The notes: generated by a model from the letters alone, not told the origin. A stretch of 64,000 nt of DNA from Pseudomonas sp. MMS21 TM103 (GCF_022132145.1 NZ_JAJISP010000002.1:124001-188000); one strand, 5' to 3'. Counted from the stretch's first letter, positions 33,836 through 44,644 are shown. Numbers and translations are program-made.

Positions 33836-34804
33836 TTACTGGACTTGAGCTTCTACTTGAGCTTCAACACGACGGTTGATGGCACGGCCCGACTCGGTTG
33901 CGTTGTCGGCAACCGGCTGAGTTTCGCCATAACCAGCGGCGTTTACGCGCTGACCTTCAACACCGTACTGGTTAACCAGAACTTCACGCACAGCGCTCGC
34001 ACGCTTTTCGGACAACATCTGGTTGTAGGTATCAGTACCGACGGAGTCAGTGTGACCTTCAACAGTGGTGCTGGTCTGCGGGTACTGCTTCATGAAATCA
34101 GCCAGGTTCTTGATATCGCCATAGCTTTCTTCTTTGACTTGAGCCTTGTCGAAGTCGAATTTCACGTCCAGCTCAACGCGTACAACCTGGGCTGGCTCTT
34201 CAGCAACCGGAGCCGGCTCTGCCATCGGCTCTGGAGCGGCCTCTGCAACCTGGGCAACCGGCTTGCTGCCGCCACCGAAGTTCATGCCAATACCGATGCT
34301 TGGAGCCCACTCGGTGTCGCCCTGGTCGATGTTGTACTGGGCTTCAACGCCAGCACGAGCATAGAGATTCTCGGTGATGAAGTACTTGGCACCGCCGCCA
34401 ATGTTGGCAAAGGTGGAGCCGTTACGACCGCCGCGACCGGTTTGACCGATGCTCTGATCCGAGAAACCTGCAGAGAGGTAAGGACGCAGCGCGTCACCTG
34501 TATTGTTGAAGTGGTACAGAGCATCGAGGGCGGTATTCGAGCCTTTGATGTTACGGCCGTCTTCGCCACGGGCGTTGTGCACTTCGTCGTAGGCCAGACG
34601 CAATTCAACGTCGTCGGTCAGGTAGTAACCGATGCTGCCGCCGAACAGATTGCCGTTGTTCTTGAAGTCACGAGCGCTGTCGAAGATTTCCTTCTTGGCA
34701 AAACCCTCCACTTCGACCGCACCTTGGCCCTGCGCTAGCACGCTAAGCGAAGAACTAGCGATTATCGAGCCGATGACAACGCCTAAAGTGTTTTTAAATT
34801 TCAT
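33836..34804 (-). CDS. oprF: Major outer membrane porin OprF
   Basis: A 322-residue OmpA-family protein. A signal peptide (MKFKNTLGVVIGS... to VLAQG) is followed by the eight-strand beta-barrel (to about residue 170), a Pro/Ala/Glu linker (APEPMAEPAPVAEEPAQ) and a C-terminal OmpA domain that binds peptidoglycan (TTVEGHTDSVGTDTYNQ, AINRRVEAQ). No cysteine is present, whereas PAO1 OprF has, as I recall, four in its linker and is 350 residues long. It gives envelope stability and a slow pore. The start at 34804 is the conserved MKFKNT. The gene follows sigX, whose product is known to drive oprF in P. aeruginosa. Confidence 0.95.
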   Translation of the reverse strand: MKFKNTLGVVIGSIIASSSLSVLAQGQGAVEVEGFAKKEIFDSARDFKNNGNLFGGSIGYYLTDDVELRLAYDEVHNARGEDGRNIKGSNTALDALYHFNNTGDALRPYLSAGFSDQSIGQTGRGGRNGSTFANIGGGAKYFITENLYARAGVEAQYNIDQGDTEWAPSIGIGMNFGGGSKPVAQVAEAAPEPMAEPAPVAEEPAQVVRVELDVKFDFDKAQVKEESYGDIKNLADFMKQYPQTSTTVEGHTDSVGTDTYNQMLSEKRASAVREVLVNQYGVEGQRVNAAGYGETQPVADNATESGRAINRRVEAQVEAQVQ

Positions 34805-34838
34805 CCGTAAATCCCTATATATCATTGGTGGCCAGTAA

Positions 34839-34898
34839 GTTGTCTGACAAACAAGACAACCAAGGAGCGAGTCTAACAGAAGCGCTCCGAGTGTTAGA
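34839..34898 (-). promoter_or_regulatory. oprF upstream region with two hairpins
   Basis: Between sigX and oprF lie TCTAACA/TGTTAGA (34872-34878 with 34892-34898) and GTTGTC/GACAAC (34839-34844 with 34855-34860). Neither has a T-run in the oprF direction. They probably lie in or near the 5' leader of oprF mRNA, which is known to be long-lived in Pseudomonas. A SigX-type promoter was not clearly identified. Confidence 0.4.
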
Positions 34899-34913
34899 GC
34901 AGGCTATATATAA

Positions 34914-35504
34914 TTAAGTTTCAATATTGCCTGAAAATTTTTCTCGCAAGCGGTCGAGGGCGCGCTTGTAGCGCATTTTAGTGGCGCTCAGGCCCATGTG
35001 CATGATGTCGGCAATCTCTTGAAACTCCAGCTCTGCGACAAAACGTAGCACCAGGATTTCACGGTCGATGGGGTTGACATGCACAAGCCAGCGATCCAGC
35101 CCACCTCGGTCCTCAACTTTAGGTATCTTTTCTTCAGAGGCCTCTTCCAATGGATCCAGGCTCAATGCATCCATCAGGCGACGCTTGCGCCGTTCTTTAC
35201 GGTACTGGGTGATGCATTCGTTATAGGTAATGCTGTAGAGCCAGGTCTTAAACTTGGATTTACCTTCGAAGTTCTTCAAGCCATAAAGAACCTTCAGCAT
35301 CACCTCTTGACAAACATCATCGGCGTCACGCTCGCTGCCTAAATAACGTGCGCACACGTTAAATAGCGTGCGCTGGTAACGACGCATCAATTCTTCATAA
35401 GCGCGGGTAACGTGAAAAAGCTCGCCATGCGCACGAGCGACGAGCTCCTCATCCGAGAGTTCGCGGGGGTCATAGCGCAAGGACATCGGTTGGGCTTTAT
35501 TCAA
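34914..35504 (-). CDS. sigX: ECF sigma factor SigX
   Basis: A 196-residue extracytoplasmic-function sigma factor. Region 2 includes YEELMRRYQRTLFNVCARYL, DADDVCQEVMLKV and FKTWLYSITYNEC; region 4 includes EILVLRFVAELEFQEIADIM with the recognition helix LSATKMRYKRALDRLREKF. It is nearly identical to what I recall of P. aeruginosa SigX, which controls oprF, cmpX and fatty acid genes in response to envelope stress. There is no anti-sigma gene beside it, also as in PAO1. It is read in the same direction as oprF. Confidence 0.95.
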   Translation of the reverse strand: MNKAQPMSLRYDPRELSDEELVARAHGELFHVTRAYEELMRRYQRTLFNVCARYLGSERDADDVCQEVMLKVLYGLKNFEGKSKFKTWLYSITYNECITQYRKERRKRRLMDALSLDPLEEASEEKIPKVEDRGGLDRWLVHVNPIDREILVLRFVAELEFQEIADIMHMGLSATKMRYKRALDRLREKFSGNIET

Positions 35505-35594
35505 AACGAGTCAGGCCGACAGTCGGGGCGGAGGCTGCCAGCACCTGATGCATCAGGCGCTGGGTTGGCGGCATACATTAGCAGGATTGGCGCG

Positions 35595-36419
35595 TTAGCG
35601 ACTGCACACCCGTTGCTCGAGCAGGGTGCGATTAGCCACCGAGACCAACTCGCCCGCATCGGTTAGCAGGATAGTCTTGACCGTGCCAATTTCCTCGATC
35701 TGTCCTTCGACCTCACCGATCTGAACTTGTTGCCCTACCTGGTACAACTCGCGCACATAAATTCCGGCCAGAATCTGCCCGGCAATTTCCCGGCTTCCCA
35801 AACCCAGTGCCAGAGCGGCAGCCAGCCCCACCGAAATCAACACGATGGCAATGACGTTGTTCAGCAAGTCGGTTTTGATCTCAAGCTGGCCGATGGCCAC
35901 CGAAATACTGATGATGATCACCAGCCCCTGACCAATGCGGGCCAGGCCATGCGCATAATCCAGGCCCACGCCCTCGGCGGCTCCTCGAACCACACCACTG
36001 ACCAATTGTGCCAGCAGTACGCCGGCGACCAGCACCAGTGCGGCACCGAACACCTTGGGCAGATAGGACGCCAGTACATCGAGCGTGGCCGAGACACGTT
36101 CCAGTCCTAGCGATTCCGCAGCCGAGACAAGAAAAATCAACAGCACGAACCAGTAGATGATCTTGCCGATCAAGGTCGAAACCGGCACCTGGATACCGGC
36201 GCGGCTCAGTATCTTGGTCAGCCCGGTACCCGCCATCAGGCGATCCAGACCGACCTTGCCGAGCAGCTTCGACAGCAAGGTATCGAGCAGCTTGGCCACG
36301 ACAAAGCCGAGCAGTACCAGGATCAACGCCACGAACAGGTTCGGGATAAACACAGCGACTTTGGTCCAGAGCGCAGTCATCGCGGCTATCAGGCTTTGAG
36401 TCCAGGGATCTAGTTCCAT
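35595..36419 (-). CDS. cmpX: MscS-type small membrane channel CmpX
   Basis: A 274-residue inner-membrane protein of the conserved TM-helix / mechanosensitive-channel-like family. About five membrane segments run from residue 15 to 205, followed by a small beta domain (VGQQVQIGEVEGQIEEIGTV) like that of MscS. The start at 36419 (MELDPWTQS) gives the same length as I recall for PAO1 CmpX; the longer frame overlaps crfX. It starts one base after the crfX stop region and probably shares its transcript. CmpX affects membrane properties and the SigX response. Confidence 0.9.
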   Translation of the reverse strand: MELDPWTQSLIAAMTALWTKVAVFIPNLFVALILVLLGFVVAKLLDTLLSKLLGKVGLDRLMAGTGLTKILSRAGIQVPVSTLIGKIIYWFVLLIFLVSAAESLGLERVSATLDVLASYLPKVFGAALVLVAGVLLAQLVSGVVRGAAEGVGLDYAHGLARIGQGLVIIISISVAIGQLEIKTDLLNNVIAIVLISVGLAAALALGLGSREIAGQILAGIYVRELYQVGQQVQIGEVEGQIEEIGTVKTILLTDAGELVSVANRTLLEQRVCSR

Positions 36420-36420
36420 T

Positions 36421-36678
36421 TCAGTCAGCCTTATTAGTAGAAGCAGAATTGGTAGAAGCGCTAGAGTCGCGACGGGTAACCGGTGCGACATGGGCCGAGC
36501 CGCTATTCAGGGCGATCATCAAGGCGCCGAGCCAATGGCCCATGAGCGCGAACAGATCGCCCGCGCCGACCTGGCGATTGGCAGTCTTCAATACGCGGTG
36601 CAAACAAGCGTCGTCGTCGTGATCGGACGCGCCGGACTTAAGCATATCGCGCAGGGATTCTTCAAATGGATCGGGCAT
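36421..36678 (-). CDS. crfX: Small cytoplasmic protein CrfX
   Basis: An 85-residue acidic-to-neutral protein starting MPDPFEESLRDMLKSG, with GAGG six bases before this ATG. A middle stretch, GDLFALMGHWLGALMIAL, is moderately hydrophobic; the C-terminus is a Ser/Thr/Asn-rich tail with two near copies of SASTN. Position between cmaX and cmpX and the general form match CrfX of Pseudomonas. Its biochemical function is not known. Confidence 0.75.
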   Translation of the reverse strand: MPDPFEESLRDMLKSGASDHDDDACLHRVLKTANRQVGAGDLFALMGHWLGALMIALNSGSAHVAPVTRRDSSASTNSASTNKAD

Positions 36679-36732
36679 GACGCACCTCACAGGACGTCTC
36701 GGCTAGACGAGACCAACTCAGGGCAAGTCACA

Positions 36733-37728
36733 TCAGGCCCAGCGCAAACGGCGCAGCAGCCACCACTGAGCAAGGCCGACCACCAGCATGCTCAGGCAGG
36801 CGATAAGGAAGCCATAGGCGTTCTCAGCGCCAGGTATGCCGCCAACATTGATACCCAGCAGCCCAGTGAGGAAGCTCATCGGCAGAAACACCCCGGTGAT
36901 GATGGCGAAGCGATACATGATGCGATTCATTCGCTGATCCATACGGCGGTTTTCCGCCTCCAGCAGCAGACCGACTCGTTCGCGACTGAGCTCCAGTTCT
37001 TCCAGGTATCGAGTCAGACGGTTGTGCAGTTCGTTCCAATAGCCGGGGTCATCGGCGAGGAACCAGGCCTGCTGCTTGCGCGTTAACTGCGCGAAGATTT
37101 CACTCTGTGGCGCGAGGAAGCGGCGCAGGCCGGCAGCACGCCGCCGCACGTGCAGCAACTGTGCGTGATCCGGCACGGCGTGTTCATCGGCATCGACCAG
37201 GTCTTCCTGCTCGTCGACCCGCTCGGACAACTCGGTGACCAGGGCGTCGACCTTGTCGGTCAGGTAATCGGCGAGAGTCAGGATCAGTTCTGACGAAGTT
37301 TTCGGCCCACGACCGGCGGCGAGGTCGGCGATCACATCTTCGGTCGCGCGCAATGGGCGCAGGCGCAAGGAAATAACCCGCCGCGCAGCGGCGAAGATGC
37401 GCACCGACACCATGTCCTCCGGTTCTGCGCCCGGGTTGAGATTGATCCCACGAAGAAACAGCAACAGCGCATCATCGGGCAGTGTCAGCAGGCGCGGCCG
37501 GGTATTTTCCTCCAGCAGCAGATCGCAAGCGAACTCACTCAAGCCACTTTCGCAGCGCAGCCAGTACTGAGTCTGCGGATGGCTGCGATCCCAGTGCAAC
37601 CACAGACTTTCCTGCTCGGCTAGTTCCAGGCTCGCCAATTGCCCTTGAGCGATCGCACGCGCCCCGCCTGCACCATCCAGGACAAAAGCATGCACCAGCC
37701 CCCACTGCGAATTGTCTTGCTCGTGCAT
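36733..37728 (-). CDS. cmaX: CorA/ZntB-type divalent cation transporter CmaX
   Basis: A 331-residue member of the CorA family. A large soluble N-terminal domain and long helices (SERVDEQEDLVDADE, LHNRLTRYLEELELSRERV) are followed by two C-terminal membrane segments. The pore motif reads GIN (LLGINVGGIPG) rather than the GMN of CorA, which is more like ZntB, so magnesium may not be the only cargo. The start at 37728 has GGAG seven bases upstream. It is part of the cmaX-crfX-cmpX set. Confidence 0.88.
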   Translation of the reverse strand: MHEQDNSQWGLVHAFVLDGAGGARAIAQGQLASLELAEQESLWLHWDRSHPQTQYWLRCESGLSEFACDLLLEENTRPRLLTLPDDALLLFLRGINLNPGAEPEDMVSVRIFAAARRVISLRLRPLRATEDVIADLAAGRGPKTSSELILTLADYLTDKVDALVTELSERVDEQEDLVDADEHAVPDHAQLLHVRRRAAGLRRFLAPQSEIFAQLTRKQQAWFLADDPGYWNELHNRLTRYLEELELSRERVGLLLEAENRRMDQRMNRIMYRFAIITGVFLPMSFLTGLLGINVGGIPGAENAYGFLIACLSMLVVGLAQWWLLRRLRWA

Positions 37729-37746
37729 GCCCACTCCTGGCATTAC

Positions 37747-38235
37747 TTATTCCGGCATTTTCAGTGCAGCGGGCGAAATGATGATGCCGTTGTTATCGGC
37801 ATACAGATACTCGCCCGGGCGGAAGGTCACACCAGCAAAGGTCACGGCCACATTCAGGTCTCCAATACCGCGCTTGTCGGTCTTCATCGGATGGCTGGCC
37901 AGCGCCTGGACACCGAGGTCGGTCTGCGCCAGCACATCGACATCGCGTACGCAGCCATAGATCACCAGGCCTTCCCAGCCATTCTTCGCGGCTTTTTCCG
38001 CGAGCATGTCACCAAGCAGAGCGCGGCGCATGGAGGCACCACCGTCGACCACCATCACCTTGCCCTTGCCTGGCTGCTCGACCTGCTCCTTGACCAGCGA
38101 GTTGTCTTCAAAGCACTTGATCGTGACGATCTCGCCACCGAAGGAATCGCGGCCGCCGAAATTGCTGAACATCGGCTCGACGACCTGGACCAACTCCGGG
38201 TAGGCGTCACACAAATCTGGGGTGATGTAATGCAT
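37747..38235 (-). CDS. rraA: RraA-family protein
   Basis: A 162-residue protein of the RraA / regulator of RNase E activity family. The trimer-forming fold is marked by [48 protein letters not shown] and the C-terminal [10 protein letters not shown]. True RraA inhibits RNase E; related proteins are 4-hydroxy-4-methyl-2-oxoglutarate aldolases, and the GxxRD motif (GCVRD) is shared by both, so the activity is not certain. It lies 18 bases upstream of cmaX on the same strand. Confidence 0.85.
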   Translation of the reverse strand: MHYITPDLCDAYPELVQVVEPMFSNFGGRDSFGGEIVTIKCFEDNSLVKEQVEQPGKGKVMVVDGGASMRRALLGDMLAEKAAKNGWEGLVIYGCVRDVDVLAQTDLGVQALASHPMKTDKRGIGDLNVAVTFAGVTFRPGEYLYADNNGIIISPAALKMPE

Positions 38236-38426
38236 GGGAAAACTCCTGGTTAACTAGACATTGAAAATCAGTTTTCACAGATCGATGCTGGCCCGCTCAC
38301 CGCCTAGATCACCAGCCGTGGCGCCAGGCCGCGCAGCACCTGACATATGACCGCGGACCCGTGCAAGGGTGCCTTCTTGAGGACAGCAGATCTCCCGAGC
38401 AGCCAACTGGCGGCATATTAGCGTTA

Positions 38427-39425
38427 TCACTGCTCAGGCGGAACGCCCTGCCTCGGCTCAAGCGCGGCTCTTTTGATAGTCTGAGTCTTGTCCAGCCAGC
38501 GCGCCACCAGCGGCCATACCTCGGATTGCGCTTCTTTGCTGACCAACATCTCGACATGACCGAAGTCACTGGCGAAACCGTGTTCCTTGCCCAGAAAAAG
38601 GAACTCGCTGAGCGGCGAGCCAAACTGCTCGAGCAACTTGCGGCAGGCCCATGGCGGATCCTGCCGATCACCCGCTGCCGCTACCGCCAATACCGGAACC
38701 CGCACCTCGGCCAGGCCAGCCCACCAATCGCGCTCGGCATCGCCAAAGCGGCCAAACAGCCCATGCCAGCGCAAACTCTCCAATGCCAGACCAATCGGCT
38801 CATCTTCCGGCCCGCGTTTGAGCCGGCTGCCGGACAATACGGAAAAACGCTTGAGCAACAAGCGCCCGCCCCACTCCACCGGCGGTACTTTCAGCGGCCA
38901 GTAGGTGCGGCTGATCTGGCTGCCGAACAGCGCCGCCGACGCCACTCGATCTTGATCAAGATAATGCCCGCCCAGCGCACCGGCCAGGGTGATGCCGCCC
39001 AGCGAGTGCCCCAGCCAATGGGCCGGCTGTGGATTCTGCTCATGGACGAAATCGGCTATCGCCGGCAAGTCGTAGCGTACGTAGTCGCTGACGCGGTTGT
39101 GCCTGTAGCCCTTGTTGCGCGGCGACAGCCCATGCCCGCGCATTTCGGCGATCCACACATCAAAGCCGGCACGCGCCAGGTGAGGACCGAGACCAAGCCC
39201 CTTGGGCGAATACCAGAAGCGTCGATTGGAGAAACTGCCGGGCAACAGAATCACCGGCACGCCGCGCTCGGCCGCGTGACCGGCCACGCCCAAACGGGTG
39301 AGGGCCAACTGGACGCTGGCGTCAGGGCTGTTGCCGGGTTTGAGGCGATAGACATCCTCACTCAAGTCGAAACGAAATTCCGCGCTGATCAAGGCGACGG
39401 GGAAAAGCTCACTGCTACTTTGCAT
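38427..39425 (-). CDS. Alpha/beta hydrolase
   Basis: A 332-residue alpha/beta-fold hydrolase. The nucleophile elbow is GHSLGG (in AHWLGHSLGGITLAG), an oxyanion turn is in LLPGSFSNRRFW, and the catalytic histidine is probably in DFGHVEML near the C-terminus. The substrate is unknown. A longer frame adds 12 residues at the N-terminus; MQSSSELFP at 39425 seems the better start. I recall an esterase-like gene (PA1771) at this position in PAO1. It is separated from rraA by about 190 bases in which nothing was recognised. Confidence 0.78.
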   Translation of the reverse strand: MQSSSELFPVALISAEFRFDLSEDVYRLKPGNSPDASVQLALTRLGVAGHAAERGVPVILLPGSFSNRRFWYSPKGLGLGPHLARAGFDVWIAEMRGHGLSPRNKGYRHNRVSDYVRYDLPAIADFVHEQNPQPAHWLGHSLGGITLAGALGGHYLDQDRVASAALFGSQISRTYWPLKVPPVEWGGRLLLKRFSVLSGSRLKRGPEDEPIGLALESLRWHGLFGRFGDAERDWWAGLAEVRVPVLAVAAAGDRQDPPWACRKLLEQFGSPLSEFLFLGKEHGFASDFGHVEMLVSKEAQSEVWPLVARWLDKTQTIKRAALEPRQGVPPEQ

Positions 39426-39516
39426 CGTCTTCGCTCTGGTACAACAAATTGCCGGGAGCAATTTTTCACGCCGCTAGCGACGGCCCTAAGGGTGGCCGCC
39501 AGGTATGGCAGGCCAC

Positions 39517-39543
39517 AAAAAAGGGCAGGATTAACCTGCCCTT
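39517..39543 (-). terminator. Terminator after ppsA
   Basis: On the minus strand AAGGGCAGG and CCTGCCCTT form a 9-bp perfect stem with a five-base loop, followed by TTTTTT (plus-strand A-run from 39517). Confidence 0.85.
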
Positions 39544-39565
39544 GAATCAGAAGGTTAACGGTTAA

Positions 39566-41938
39566 TCAGGATGGCTGGGCTTCCGCCAGGAAGAACCAGG
39601 TATCCAATACCGAGTCAGGGTTCAGCGACACACTCTCGATGCCCTGCTGCATCAGCCATCTGGCCAGATCCGGGTGATCGGATGGACCCTGGCCACAGAT
39701 GCCGATGTACTTGCCGGCCTTGTTGCAGGCCTGAATGGCATTGGACAGCAGCTTCTTGACCGCCGGATTACGCTCATCGAACAGGTGCGCAACGATGCCG
39801 GAATCGCGATCCAGGCCCAGGGTCAGCTGGGTCAGGTCGTTGGAGCCGATCGAGAAGCCATCGAAGAACTCGAGGAACTCTTCAGCAAGAATCGCGTTGG
39901 ACGGCAGTTCGCACATCATGATGATGCGCAGCCCGTTCTCGCCGCGCTTGAGGCCATTGCTGGCCAGCAGGTCGATCACCTGACTGGCTTCGCCGAGGGT
40001 GCGCACGAAAGGCACCATGATCTCGACGTTGGTCAGGCCCATCTCGTTGCGCACCTTCTTCATCGCCCGGCATTCCAGCTCGAAGCAATCGCGGAAGGAC
40101 TCGCTGATGTAGCGTGAGGCGCCACGGAAACCGAGCATCGGGTTCTCTTCTTCCGGCTCGTAGAGCTTGCCGCCGATCAGGTTGGCGTATTCGTTGGACT
40201 TGAAGTCGGACAAACGCACGATGACCTTCTTCGGCCAGAACGCCGCAGCCAGGGTGCTGATACCTTCGACCAGCTTCTCGACATAGAAGTTGACCGGATC
40301 GCTGTAACCGGCGATGCGCTTCTCGACACTGTCTTTGATTTCAGGCGGCAAGCCGGCGAAATTCAGCAGCGCCTTGGGGTGCACGCCGATCATCCGATTG
40401 ATGATGAATTCCAGGCGAGCCAGGCCCACACCGGCGTTCGGCAGCTGGGCGAAATCGAAGGCGCGATCAGGATTGCCGACGTTCATCATGATCTTGAACG
40501 GCAGGTCGGGCATGGCATCCACGGAGTTTGTGCGGACATCGAAGCCCAGCTCGCCCTCGAAAATGAAGCCGGTGTCGCCCTCGGCGCAAGAGACGGTGAC
40601 GCCCTGGCCATCTTTGAGCACCTGGGTGGCATTGCCACAGCCAACCACCGCCGGAACACCCAGCTCACGGGCGATAATCGCCGCGTGGCAAGTCCGCCCG
40701 CCCCGGTTGGTGACGATGGCACTGGCACGCTTCATGACCGGTTCCCAGTCCGGGTCGGTCATGTCGGAAACCAGCACGTCGCCTGGTTGTACCTTGTCCA
40801 TTTCAGAAATGTCATTGATAACCCGCACCTTGCCGGCGCCGATCTTCTGGCCGATCGCGCGGCCCTCAACCAGAACGGTGCCAGTTTCCTTGAGCAGGTA
40901 GCGCTCCATCACATTGACATTGGTGCGGCTTCTCACGGTTTCCGGACGGGCCTGGACGACATATAGCTTGCCGTCATCGCCGTCTTTGGCCCATTCGATG
41001 TCCATCGGCCGGCCGTAGTGCTTCTCGATGATCATGGCTTGTTTGGCCAGCTCGCTGACCTCGGCATCGCTCAGGCAAAAGCGGGCACGCTCGGCACGGT
41101 CAACATCGACCACCTTGACCGACTTGCCGGCCTTGGCTTCATCGCCGTAGATCATCTTGATCGCCTTGCTGCCCAGGTTGCGGCGCAGGATCGCCGGACG
41201 CCCGGCCTCAAGAGTCTGCTTGTGCACATAGAATTCGTCGGGGTTGACCGCCCCTTGCACCACTGTCTCGCCGAGACCGTAAGCGCCGGTAATGAAGACC
41301 ACATCGCGAAAACCCGACTCGGTGTCGAGGGTGAACATGACCCCGGCGGTGCCGGTTTCCGAACGCACCATGCGCTGCACGCCGGCAGACAGGGCCACCA
41401 GCTTGTGGTCGAAGCCCTGGTGCACGCGGTAAGAAATGGCGCGGTCATTGAACAGTGAGGCGAAGACTTCCTTGGCCGCGCGGATCACATTGTCCACGCC
41501 ACGGATATTCAAGAAGGTCTCTTGCTGGCCGGCGAAGGAAGCATCCGGCAGGTCTTCCGCAGTGGCCGAGGAACGCACGGCTACAGCCATGTGCTCGTTG
41601 CCGCCGGACATGGTGGCGAAGGCCTTGCGGATCTCCGCATTGAGCTTCTCCGGGAAAGGAGCCTCCATCACCCACTGGCGAATTTGCGCACCGGTCTTGG
41701 CCAGAGCATTGACATCGTCAACATCGAGGGCATCCAGCGCCGCATGGATCTGCGCATTCAGGCCGCTCTGCTCGAGAAAGTCGCGGTAGGCCTGAGCGGT
41801 AGTGGCGAAACCACCGGGAACCGATACACCGGCGCCAGCAAGGTTGCTGATCATCTCGCCCAGGGAGGCGTTCTTGCCCCCTACGTGCTCAACATCGTGA
41901 TTGCCGAGCTTATCGAGGGAAACTACGTACTCTACCAA
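39566..41938 (-). CDS. ppsA: Phosphoenolpyruvate synthase
   Basis: A 790-residue PEP synthase converting pyruvate and ATP to PEP, AMP and phosphate for gluconeogenesis. The N-terminal ATP-grasp part includes [14 protein letters not shown]; the swivelling phosphohistidine domain has [15 protein letters not shown] with the catalytic histidine; the PEP/pyruvate barrel includes [20 protein letters not shown] and [12 protein letters not shown]. The start is TTG at 41938 (reading [14 protein letters not shown] next), with GGAGAG upstream; no ATG fits, and the length matches the family. It is divergent from its regulator ppsR. Confidence 0.95.
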   Translation of the reverse strand: MVEYVVSLDKLGNHDVEHVGGKNASLGEMISNLAGAGVSVPGGFATTAQAYRDFLEQSGLNAQIHAALDALDVDDVNALAKTGAQIRQWVMEAPFPEKLNAEIRKAFATMSGGNEHMAVAVRSSATAEDLPDASFAGQQETFLNIRGVDNVIRAAKEVFASLFNDRAISYRVHQGFDHKLVALSAGVQRMVRSETGTAGVMFTLDTESGFRDVVFITGAYGLGETVVQGAVNPDEFYVHKQTLEAGRPAILRRNLGSKAIKMIYGDEAKAGKSVKVVDVDRAERARFCLSDAEVSELAKQAMIIEKHYGRPMDIEWAKDGDDGKLYVVQARPETVRSRTNVNVMERYLLKETGTVLVEGRAIGQKIGAGKVRVINDISEMDKVQPGDVLVSDMTDPDWEPVMKRASAIVTNRGGRTCHAAIIARELGVPAVVGCGNATQVLKDGQGVTVSCAEGDTGFIFEGELGFDVRTNSVDAMPDLPFKIMMNVGNPDRAFDFAQLPNAGVGLARLEFIINRMIGVHPKALLNFAGLPPEIKDSVEKRIAGYSDPVNFYVEKLVEGISTLAAAFWPKKVIVRLSDFKSNEYANLIGGKLYEPEEENPMLGFRGASRYISESFRDCFELECRAMKKVRNEMGLTNVEIMVPFVRTLGEASQVIDLLASNGLKRGENGLRIIMMCELPSNAILAEEFLEFFDGFSIGSNDLTQLTLGLDRDSGIVAHLFDERNPAVKKLLSNAIQACNKAGKYIGICGQGPSDHPDLARWLMQQGIESVSLNPDSVLDTWFFLAEAQPS

Positions 41939-42114
41939 GGTGATCTCTCCACTAAGGTGTTGGAAAAGCTCAAGGGGCTGGGAAATTCGGCGGCGCATGT
42001 CCGCACGATTGTGGCCGGGCCCTGGAAAATAAGTAACAATGCAGCCACTTCCGGCCTGCAAAAGCGGGCCCATGATAGCCAAGAATCGTCCTCAGCTTAA
42101 GGCCCACGGTACAA

Positions 42115-42933
42115 ATGAAACGAACCGCTTTCTTCATCTCCGACGGCACCGGCATTACGGCCGAAACCCTGGGTCAGAGCTTATTGGCGCAGTTCGAAAC
42201 CATCAGCTTCAAAAAACTCACGCGTCCGTATATCGACAGTGTGGAAAAAGCGCGCGCAATGGTACAACAAATCAATACTGCTGCCGAGAATGACAGTGCG
42301 CGGCCAATCATCTTCGATACCATCGTCAACCAGGAAATCCGCGAGGTTCTGGCCGAATCCGAAGGTTTCATGATCGACATCTTCTCGAGCTTTCTCGCGC
42401 CCCTCGAGCAGGAATTGAGCTCGCATTCGTCCTATTCGGTCGGCAAGTCGCACTCCATCGGGCACAACTCCAATTACATGGAACGTATCGAGGCGGTGAA
42501 CTTCGCCTTGGACAATGACGACGGCGCCCGCACCCACTATTACGACAAGGCCGACCTGATCCTGGTCGGCGTTTCCCGTTGCGGCAAAACGCCGACTTGC
42601 CTGTATATGGCCATGCAATACGGAATTCGTGCCGCAAATTACCCGCTGACCGAAGACGACATGGAACAGCTGCAGCTTCCTGCCGTGCTGAAGAAGTACA
42701 GAGACAAGCTGTTCGGCCTGACCATCGACCCGGATCGATTGACCGCCATTCGCCATGAACGCAAGCCCAACAGTCGCTATGCCAGCTTCGCCCAGGCCGA
42801 GTTCGAGGTGCGCGAGGTGGAGAGCCTGTTCCGCCGCGAAAATATCAACTTCATCAATTCCACGTATTTCTCCGTGGAAGAGATTTCCGCGAAGATTCTG
42901 GTGGAAAAAGGCGTCGAACGCCGCCTGAAGTAG
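42115..42933 (+). CDS. ppsR: PEP synthase regulatory kinase/pyrophosphorylase
   Basis: A 272-residue PpsR (DUF299 family), which inactivates PpsA by ADP-dependent phosphorylation and reactivates it by phosphorolysis. [17 protein letters not shown] is the conserved start; the P-loop-like nucleotide site is [13 protein letters not shown] (about 152-164). [15 protein letters not shown] context ([13 protein letters not shown]) precedes it. It is transcribed away from ppsA, sharing a 176-base intergenic region. Confidence 0.95.
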   Translation: MKRTAFFISDGTGITAETLGQSLLAQFETISFKKLTRPYIDSVEKARAMVQQINTAAENDSARPIIFDTIVNQEIREVLAESEGFMIDIFSSFLAPLEQELSSHSSYSVGKSHSIGHNSNYMERIEAVNFALDNDDGARTHYYDKADLILVGVSRCGKTPTCLYMAMQYGIRAANYPLTEDDMEQLQLPAVLKKYRDKLFGLTIDPDRLTAIRHERKPNSRYASFAQAEFEVREVESLFRRENINFINSTYFSVEEISAKILVEKGVERRLK

Positions 42934-42947
42934 GCTGGAGTGGGCAT

Positions 42948-44432
42948 TCATATCACCCACATATCCATGAACCGCTGCACCGGCGTGGCTTCTAGCGCCG
43001 CCTGATCCTTGCACAGGTGGAAAATCTGCCCGCTGCGCTGGGCGCTGAAGCGGGTTGCCAGATTGGCCTTGAATTTGGCCTCCAGCAACGCGATGCCCTC
43101 GGCGCGACGGCGACGGTGACCGACTGGGTACTCAACCGCGACCTGCATGGTCGATGAGCCATCCTTGAAGAACACCTGAACGGCATTGGCAATCGAACGC
43201 TTGTCGGCTTCCAGGTACTCGCGGGTGTAGCGCGGGTCCTCGACTATCTCCATCTTCTCGCGCAACTCGTCGATGATTGGGTGGGCGGCATGAAAGTCAT
43301 CCTCGTACTGCTCGGCCACCAGATTGCCGAAGACCAGCGGTACGGCGGTCATGTACTGGATGCAGTGATCGCGATCGGCCGGATTGGCTAAGATGCCAAC
43401 CTTGGAGATGATGCGAATCGCCGATTCGTGGGTGGTGATGACGATTTTATCGATCTCGTGCAGGCGATCCCGGACCTGCGGATGCAGGATGACTGCCGCT
43501 TCGCAGGCGGTCTGCGCATGGAACTCGGCCGGAAAACTGATCTTGAACAGCACGTTTTCCATCACGTAGCTGGCAAACCCCTGCGAGAAACTGAACTGGC
43601 GCGCCTCGACCGGCTTCAGCGCCAGGTCATTGTTGGTGTGACTGAACAGCACATCATAGAAACCCCACTGCGGCGCGCTTAGCGCGCCAGGAATACCCAT
43701 CTCGCCACGCATGGCGATATCGGCCAGGCGCACACCGCGGCTGGTGGCGTCGCCGGCCGCCCAGGACTTGCGCGACCCGGCGTTTGGTGCGTGGCGATAG
43801 GTACGCAGCGCCTGGCCGTCGACAAAGACATGGGAGATAGCCGACAGCAGTTGCTCGCGACTGGCCCCCATCAGCCTGGCGCAGACGGCGGTAGAGGCCA
43901 GTTTGACCAGCAGCACATGATCCAGACCGACCCTGTTGAAGGAATTCTCCAGGGCGAACACGCCCTGGATCTCGTGGGCCATGATCATCGCATCGAGCAC
44001 CGCACGCATGCTCAGCGGCGATTCACCCTGGGCCAATCGCTGCTGCGACAGATGGTCGGCCACGGCCAGAATACCGCCGAGATTGTCGGACGGATGACCC
44101 CATTCGGCCGCCAGCCAGGTGTCGTTGTAATCCAGCCAGCGCACCATGCAGCCGATGTCCCAGGCAGCCTTGAGCGGATCCAGGCGAAAACTGGTACCCG
44201 GCACGCGCGCCCCATGCGGCACCACAGTGCCCTCGACGAACGGCCCGAGATGCTTGGTGCACTCGGGGAAGCGCAGCGCCAGCAAACCGCAGCCGAGGGT
44301 GTCCATCAGACAGTTTCGCGCGGTATTCAGGGCTTCGGCGGACTCGACCTTGTAGGTCAAGACATAGTCGGCGACGTCCTGGATCACCTGGTCATAATCG
44401 GGGCGGATGTTCAGATCGACATTGGCGCTCAT
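42948..44432 (-). CDS. prpD: 2-methylcitrate dehydratase PrpD
   Basis: A 494-residue member of the MmgE/PrpD family, cofactor-independent 2-methylcitrate dehydratase of the methylcitrate cycle. Family blocks include [38 protein letters not shown], and [17 protein letters not shown]. The start at 44432 ([15 protein letters not shown]) has GGAG upstream and gives the family length. It is last in the prp set and separated from prpF by a terminator. With AcnD/PrpF present it may be partly redundant, as in other pseudomonads. Confidence 0.94.
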   Translation of the reverse strand: MSANVDLNIRPDYDQVIQDVADYVLTYKVESAEALNTARNCLMDTLGCGLLALRFPECTKHLGPFVEGTVVPHGARVPGTSFRLDPLKAAWDIGCMVRWLDYNDTWLAAEWGHPSDNLGGILAVADHLSQQRLAQGESPLSMRAVLDAMIMAHEIQGVFALENSFNRVGLDHVLLVKLASTAVCARLMGASREQLLSAISHVFVDGQALRTYRHAPNAGSRKSWAAGDATSRGVRLADIAMRGEMGIPGALSAPQWGFYDVLFSHTNNDLALKPVEARQFSFSQGFASYVMENVLFKISFPAEFHAQTACEAAVILHPQVRDRLHEIDKIVITTHESAIRIISKVGILANPADRDHCIQYMTAVPLVFGNLVAEQYEDDFHAAHPIIDELREKMEIVEDPRYTREYLEADKRSIANAVQVFFKDGSSTMQVAVEYPVGHRRRRAEGIALLEAKFKANLATRFSAQRSGQIFHLCKDQAALEATPVQRFMDMWVI

Positions 44433-44644
44433 GGCTTCACTCCTTCTTCGGCTGCTTTGGAGCCCTGCCTCCCGGGGAAACGCGATACCACTGCGGGCAA
44501 CACGGCGTTGGTGCAATCTGCAGCCCGCCCGATTTCAGCGAGCAGGTGCCGATGCCATGCGGGAGCAATCCGGGCCGAGTCAGCAGGCCACGGTTGGCCG
44601 CCTTGCGCCCCGACCTGGAACCACAACATGCCGGCCCAGAAGGC

